From: JBGOUJ01 sp041477005
GTDB lineage: Bacteria > Acidobacteriota > Terriglobia > Bryobacterales > JACQDG01
DNA length: 7,578 bases
Direction of reading: 5' to 3'
Assembly (NCBI GenBank): GCA_041477005.1
Contig: JBGOUJ010000387.1
Coordinates: 1-7,578, forward strand
This document shows, in pieces, positions 4,729 through 7,578 of this stretch (within the stretch, counting starts at the first letter, position 1; the number at the start of each line of letters is the position of its first letter). Made by a program: the position numbers and the translations under genes. A model generated the notes under the pieces. It saw only the letters and a program-made list of their open reading frames with translations. It did no database searches and was not told the origin of the DNA.

Positions 4729-5682
4729 ATGAAGATTCCGCACCCGATCCCTTACCAAGGAAGCAAACGCCGCCTGACTCCAGCCATACTCGCGTGCTTC
4801 CCTGCGGGTCGGCCTCGCTTGGTGGAGCCTTTCGCTGGGTCTGCCGCCGTGACACTCGCGGCGGCTGCGCGTGACAAGGCTTCAGATTACGTCATCGGCG
4901 ACCTTAACGCGCCTCTGATGGAACTCTGGCATGCGATAATCGAGGAGCCGGAGGTGATCTGCGATCGCTACCGTCACCTGTGGGAGGATCAGACGGGTCG
5001 TGAGCGCGAATACTACGACCAAGTTCGCGGCTCGTTCAACAAGAGTCACCGCCCCGAGTATCTCCTGTATTTGCTTCTGCGTTGTGTGAAGGCGGCGGTA
5101 CGTTACAACTCGAACGGAGAGTTCAACCAGAGTCCAGACAACCGCCGCCGGGGAATGAACCCGGCCACGGTGAGAGGACAGATCGTCGGTGCCTCACGCT
5201 TGCTGAAAGGGAAATCCACAGTCGCCGCCGCCGACTACAGGGAAGTCCTCTCCCACGCGCAGCCGTCCGACATCGTGTATATGGACCCGCCCTACCAAGG
5301 CGTTTGCGGGGACCGGGACGCTCGATATATCAAGGGCCTAGAGTTCGAGGAGTTCATCGCCGCGCTGCGTGGCCTGAACGAGCGGTGCATTTCGTACATC
5401 CTAAGCTACGACGGCAGGGCCAACGACAGGATCTATGGCAAGCCGATGCCCGAGGAACTTGACCTGTTGAGAATCGAACTGGACGCGGGCAGATCGACAC
5501 AGGCCACTTTTTTGGGCCGTGACGTCAGGACCTTCGAATCACTGTATCTGTCTCCGACGCTCGCCCAGAGAATCGGCAAGATCGATCCCTCCCATTTGAC
5601 TCGACGCCCCAGACAGACTACGCTCTTTGATGATCCCCGGATCATCGAATGGGCAAGCCCGACCTCCCGAGAGAGTTCTTAG
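4729..5682 (+). CDS. Adenine-N6 DNA methyltransferase, D12 (Dam-like, alpha) class; modification subunit of a type II R-M system
   Basis: A 317-residue enzyme that should methylate adenine in a short target using S-adenosylmethionine. Motifs are in the alpha-class order: IPYQGSKRRL (7-16), motif I LVEPFAGSAAV (31-41) for the methyl donor, DLNAPLMELW (58-67), a variable target-recognition stretch (about 75-165, with YNSNGEFNQSPDNRRRGMNP), catalytic motif IV DPPY (186-189), and YILSYDGR (223-230). The tail has QTTLF (296-300), resembling a sliding-clamp-binding pentapeptide. GGTG at 4721-4724 can serve as ribosome-binding site. TATAGT at 4687-4692 is a possible -10 element but without a good -35. 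The gene overlaps the endonuclease by 34 bp, so methylase is translated first. Target sequence unknown; a Dam-like GATC specificity is possible but not shown. Confidence 0.9.
   Translation: MKIPHPIPYQGSKRRLTPAILACFPAGRPRLVEPFAGSAAVTLAAAARDKASDYVIGDLNAPLMELWHAIIEEPEVICDRYRHLWEDQTGREREYYDQVRGSFNKSHRPEYLLYLLLRCVKAAVRYNSNGEFNQSPDNRRRGMNPATVRGQIVGASRLLKGKSTVAAADYREVLSHAQPSDIVYMDPPYQGVCGDRDARYIKGLEFEEFIAALRGLNERCISYILSYDGRANDRIYGKPMPEELDLLRIELDAGRSTQATFLGRDVRTFESLYLSPTLAQRIGKIDPSHLTRRPRQTTLFDDPRIIEWASPTSRESS
5629..5646. promoter_or_regulatory. Perfect inverted repeat with two GATC sites at the endonuclease start
   Basis: GATGATCC and GGATCATC flank a 2-base centre (CC at 5637-5638) and end two bases before the endonuclease ATG, still inside the methyltransferase coding region. 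In RNA the stem could extend by a G-U and two A-U pairs into the start codon (5626-5649). It occupies the place where a Shine-Dalgarno sequence would be, and none is visible. Each arm contains GATC. Possible roles are a translational damper that makes endonuclease synthesis depend on ribosomes finishing the methylase, or a binding or methylation site for transcription control. No controller gene is present. The repeat is seen; the role is inferred. Confidence 0.4.
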
Positions 5683-6383
5683 ATCGGCTGAAAGTCGTCA
5701 CTGCGAAACGCGCTCGCGCCGTCATCGACCACATCGTCGAACACGGGCACGTCACGACCGAGGAACTGGCGACCAAGTACGGCTATGGCCATCCTCCGCG
5801 AGGCGCACGAGACGTGCGGGAGCAGGGCATCCCCTTGGATACGTTCTTTTTGAAGGACTCGAAGGGGCGCAGGATGGCCGCGTACCGCTTCGGGGACCCC
5901 GCGAAGGTCAGGCGGGGATTGCTCGGCGGTCGGAGGGTCTTCTCGAAGGAGTTCAAGGACGGACTGGCGGAAGCAAACGGATGCCGCTGTCACGTCTGCC
6001 TCCAGCCCTATGAGGACCGCTACCTACAGGTCGATCACCGGGTCCCCTACGAAGTCGCCGGAGACGCGCAGGTCGATGAGCGCCGGTCTCAGGACTACAT
6101 GTTGTTATGCGGTTCCTGCAACCGGGCCAAGTCATGGTCGTGCGAACACTGTTCCAACTGGGTCGAGGCGAAGAGGCCAGACATCTGCGAAACGTGTTAC
6201 TGGGCACGACCGGAGTCGTATCAGCACGTGGCGATGGAGAACGTCAGACGCCTCGACTTGGTGTGGGTCGGCGAGGAGGTTCGACAATACGACGCGATGA
6301 ACAACCAGGCTGCAAGGGCGAAGACCCCGCTGCCCGAGTTCGTCAAACTCGTTCTGAAGGCGACTCGCCGTGAGGAGCGATGA
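5649..6383 (+). CDS. HNH-family type II restriction endonuclease with N-terminal winged-helix-like domain
   Basis: A 244-residue protein expected to cut DNA at the site protected by the neighbouring methylase. Residues about 20-90 (RARAVIDHIVEHGHVTTEEL then KYGYGHPPRGARDVREQGIP) look like a helix-turn-helix or winged-helix DNA-binding domain. Residues 112-161 form the HNH nuclease: C114-x2-C117, VDH (Asp129, His130, metal and general base), then LLCGSCNRAK with C154-x2-C157 and Asn158 at the last HNH position. Directly after it is a second zinc-ribbon-like cluster: C165-x2-C168-x11-C180-x2-C183. The four outer HNH cysteines probably hold a structural zinc. The gene starts inside the methylase (34-bp overlap) with no Shine-Dalgarno and an inverted repeat at its start, so expression probably depends on coupling. 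It appears intact. Cut site unknown. Confidence 0.85.
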   Translation: MGKPDLPREFLDRLKVVTAKRARAVIDHIVEHGHVTTEELATKYGYGHPPRGARDVREQGIPLDTFFLKDSKGRRMAAYRFGDPAKVRRGLLGGRRVFSKEFKDGLAEANGCRCHVCLQPYEDRYLQVDHRVPYEVAGDAQVDERRSQDYMLLCGSCNRAKSWSCEHCSNWVEAKRPDICETCYWARPESYQHVAMENVRRLDLVWVGEEVRQYDAMNNQAARAKTPLPEFVKLVLKATRREER

Positions 6384-6536
6384 TCGCTGGGCGGCTGTGC
6401 CCTAAGGTAGGTAGGAGGATGGACCAGCCAGAGGCTTATCCCACCATCCGTAGCGGAGCGGTTGCCGGGGGCAGCTCAACCTCCGGCCTCCAGTCCGCCG
6501 CGTGCCGCGCAGCGTCAGCGCTATTACAACCGCGCA
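6384..6536. other. Intergenic segment, no gene seen
   Basis: Between the endonuclease stop and the insertion sequence I see no convincing coding region, RNA gene or strong terminator. AGCGAT-G-ATCGCT (6376-6388) is a short palindrome over the endonuclease stop codon. GGGC...GCCC just after it is too weak to call a terminator. Short open stretches on both strands lack family-like sequence. Confidence 0.5.
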
Positions 6537-6556
6537 TAATTAAAGGGACGTAAGGA

Positions 6557-7093
6557 TCAACAAAAAGGCAGCAGACAGGGGCGGATGAGCGCCGGGTATG
6601 ACTGCATTTCGCCGAAGACCCGGGTGAGCGTGCGGGACAGCTCGGCTGGATTGGCAAAGTAGCGATTGTGGGTTCCGGTCCGGCGGGTGTGTTGCCATAG
6701 CCTTTCGGTGGGATTCAACTCCGGCGAGTAGGGCGGCAGTTGGTGAACTTCCAGCCAGTGGCGATGGGAGCGAAACCAGTCCCAAACCTTGGAGTCCTTA
6801 TGATAGGAGGCGTTGTCCTGGATCAGAATCGCTCCTTGCCGGCGATAACGCCGCGCCAACTGTTCCAGAAAAGCCAGGTAGCTGGAGGCGTTGAATACCG
6901 TGTCCTGCCGGTAATGGAACCGCGCGCGCCAGAGTTCGATGGCACCCAGAATTTTCACGTTCTTGCGTTCTCCGGTGACCGGAACTTCCGGTGGATGGCC
7001 GACGCGGCTCCAAGTGGCATGCAAAGTCGAGTCCTGGCGGAAGCTGGCTTCGTCGGTGAAGATCAGAGCCCAGTTTCGCGTTTGGGCTTTTTT
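6557..7093 (-). CDS. IS630-family transposase, second frame (DDE catalytic part, -1 relative to the first)
   Basis: This frame is bounded by a TAA at 7096-7094 and runs from the A-run to TGA at 6559-6557. It encodes NWALIFTDEASFRQDST with the first catalytic Asp (codon 7054-7052), then ILIQDNASYHKDSKVWDWF with the second Asp, and LPPYSPELNPTERLWQHTRR with the catalytic Glu, completing the DDE triad. The first Asp is encoded upstream of any plausible independent start; the nearest in-frame candidate, TTG at 7024, comes after it. This part therefore works only as the fused frameshift product. No internal stop is present, so the element could still be active. Confidence 0.85.
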   Translation of the reverse strand, partial: KKAQTRNWALIFTDEASFRQDSTLHATWSRVGHPPEVPVTGERKNVKILGAIELWRARFHYRQDTVFNASSYLAFLEQLARRYRRQGAILIQDNASYHKDSKVWDWFRSHRHWLEVHQLPPYSPELNPTERLWQHTRRTGTHNRYFANPAELSRTLTRVFGEMQSYPALIRPCLLPFC

Positions 7094-7578
7094 TTAAGGT
7101 TGGGATAGGTGCGTCGATGCCAACGATCCTGTTCCGCGGCGTCAGCGCGGGCTAGCACGCGACGCGGTCTCTGCACACTAAAGCCCAGACCGTGCAGCAA
7201 CTTGCGCACGTGCCCGGGATGATACGCGACGCCGAACTCCTCCTCGATCACCCAGGCAATCATCGGGGAAGTCCATATGCCACTGTCCAAGCCGTAAGCC
7301 ACCGGACCACTGTCCAGAATGTCCCCCAGTTGTTGGCGTTCTGGTGGCGCCAACGCGGAGGGTCTTCCCGATCGATACCCCTCTAACAGCCCCTCCGTGC
7401 CGTGGGCTTGATAGCGCGACAGCCACTCCGATACCTTGGAGCGCGGCGCCTTCAGAATACGCGCCAACTCCCCGCTGGTATGGCCCTCTGCGTTCAGCAC
7501 CACGGCCTGCAGCCGTTTCGCCACGCGGTAGGCTCCCTCCCGTTCGGCTTCCTTGCTGAGTCGGACCAAGCGCTTATA
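7063..7578 (-). CDS. IS630-family transposase, first frame (helix-turn-helix part; 5' end outside window)
   Basis: The frame is open from the window edge to TGA at 7065-7063. A TTG at 7569 could start it (168 residues), but codons before it (TAT AAG CGC) are open and family-like, so the true start is probably outside. Numbering from that TTG, residues 3-25 (RLSKEAEREGAYRVAKRLQA) and 30-66 (HTSGELARILKAPRSKVSEW then LSRYQAHGTEGLLEGYRSGRP) are the first helix-turn-helix. Residues 85-140 (YGLDSGIWTSPMIAWVIEEE then FGVAYHPGHVRKLLHGLGFS) are the second winged-helix DNA-binding part typical of IS630. The frame ends before the catalytic domain, just after a run of eight A. It would yield a DNA-binding truncated product unless ribosomes shift frame. 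Confidence 0.85.
   Translation of the reverse strand, partial: YKRLVRLSKEAEREGAYRVAKRLQAVVLNAEGHTSGELARILKAPRSKVSEWLSRYQAHGTEGLLEGYRSGRPSALAPPERQQLGDILDSGPVAYGLDSGIWTSPMIAWVIEEEFGVAYHPGHVRKLLHGLGFSVQRPRRVLARADAAEQDRWHRRTYPNLKKKPKRETGL
7067..7095 (-). other. -1 ribosomal frameshift signal: A-AAA-AAG plus hairpin
   Basis: On the minus strand CTT AAA AAA AAG CCC contains the heptamer A-AAA-AAG (7093-7087) in the correct phase. Slippage by -1 gives AAA AAA GCC and joins the helix-turn-helix frame to the DDE frame. AGCCCA (7088-7083) and TGGGCT (7072-7067) form a 6-bp stem with a 10-base loop immediately at the slippery site, closer than the usual 5-9 base spacer. A -1 shift at A-runs is a known expression mode in this and related IS families. 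A plain indel mutation in the A-run is the alternative explanation. Confidence 0.6.

Larger units (their letters stand above)
6537..7578 (-). mobile_element. IS630-family insertion sequence, cut by the window edge
   Basis: The two-frame transposase (6557-7578, minus) is of IS630/Tc1-mariner type. The transposase end of the element lies close to the stop codon at 6557. The likely terminus is in the TAATTAAAGGGACG region (about 6537-6550), which offers TA dinucleotides, the usual duplicated target of this family. The other end, and therefore the terminal inverted repeats, lie beyond base 7578, so the exact boundary and the TA duplication cannot be confirmed here. It sits directly downstream of the restriction-modification cassette. 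Confidence 0.8.

Noticed and set aside
4645..4731. Direct repeat GTGGAGTATG at 4645-4654 and 4722-4731 as insertion boundary of the R-M cassette.
   Set aside because: Ten-base repeats are expected by chance many times in a window this size, and no copy is seen at the other end of the cassette.
1..7578. CRISPR arrays, tRNA or rRNA genes.
   Set aside because: No regularly spaced direct repeats and no tRNA- or rRNA-like segments were seen on either strand.

Overview
The window is GC-rich DNA with compact genes. Its protein types (a DapA-superfamily aldolase, a group II pyridoxal-phosphate decarboxylase, paired toxin-antitoxin genes, and a decayed exported protein beginning with an AGGRERVAAVKDISF-like segment) resemble what I associate with Acidobacteriota of the Solibacter/Bryobacterales kind. 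That assignment is inferred from protein style; no rRNA or other marker is present. The region looks like a small accessory 'landing zone' around a two-gene metabolic operon.

Layout. Bases 1-117 hold the tail of an unrecognised gene. Bases 238-828 (+) carry a Phd/YefM antitoxin and a RelE/ParE-type toxin. Bases 950-1440 (-) carry a second, convergent module: an AbrB/MazE-type antitoxin overlapping a second RelE/ParE-type toxin by 4 bp. Between the two toxins, 842-923 (-) is an orphan copy of the last 26 codons of an aromatic-amino-acid-decarboxylase-type gene. The complete gene of that type lies at 1627-3069 (-), just beyond the second module. It overlaps by 4 bp (ATGA) the upstream DapA-superfamily aldolase gene at 3066-3962 (-), so the two form one translationally coupled operon. 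The aldolase keeps the Schiff-base lysine but lacks the arginine that defines true dihydrodipicolinate synthases.

Bases 4043-4545 (+) are a decayed gene for an exported, probably LolA-like protein. Recognisable coding segments persist in all three frames, with two stop codons. It abuts a fragment at 4555-4641 (-) resembling a tyrosine recombinase. Next comes a two-gene restriction-modification cassette: a D12-class adenine methyltransferase (4729-5682 +) overlapping by 34 bp an HNH endonuclease with a second zinc-binding cysteine cluster (5649-6383 +). A perfect 8-bp-arm inverted repeat containing two GATC sites ends two bases before the endonuclease start codon. The right end (about 6540-7578, -) is an IS630-family insertion sequence cut by the window edge. 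Its transposase is split into two frames that join by a -1 shift at an A-AAA-AAG slippery site followed by a short hairpin.

In sum, stabilising and defence genes (two toxin-antitoxin pairs and one restriction-modification pair), an insertion sequence, a possible integrase relic and two gene remnants cluster on both sides of the decarboxylase-aldolase operon. This fits repeated insertion and decay at one locus. The best leads are the duplicated decarboxylase 3' end flanking the second toxin-antitoxin module, the non-canonical aldolase coupled to a decarboxylase, and the inverted repeat at the endonuclease start.
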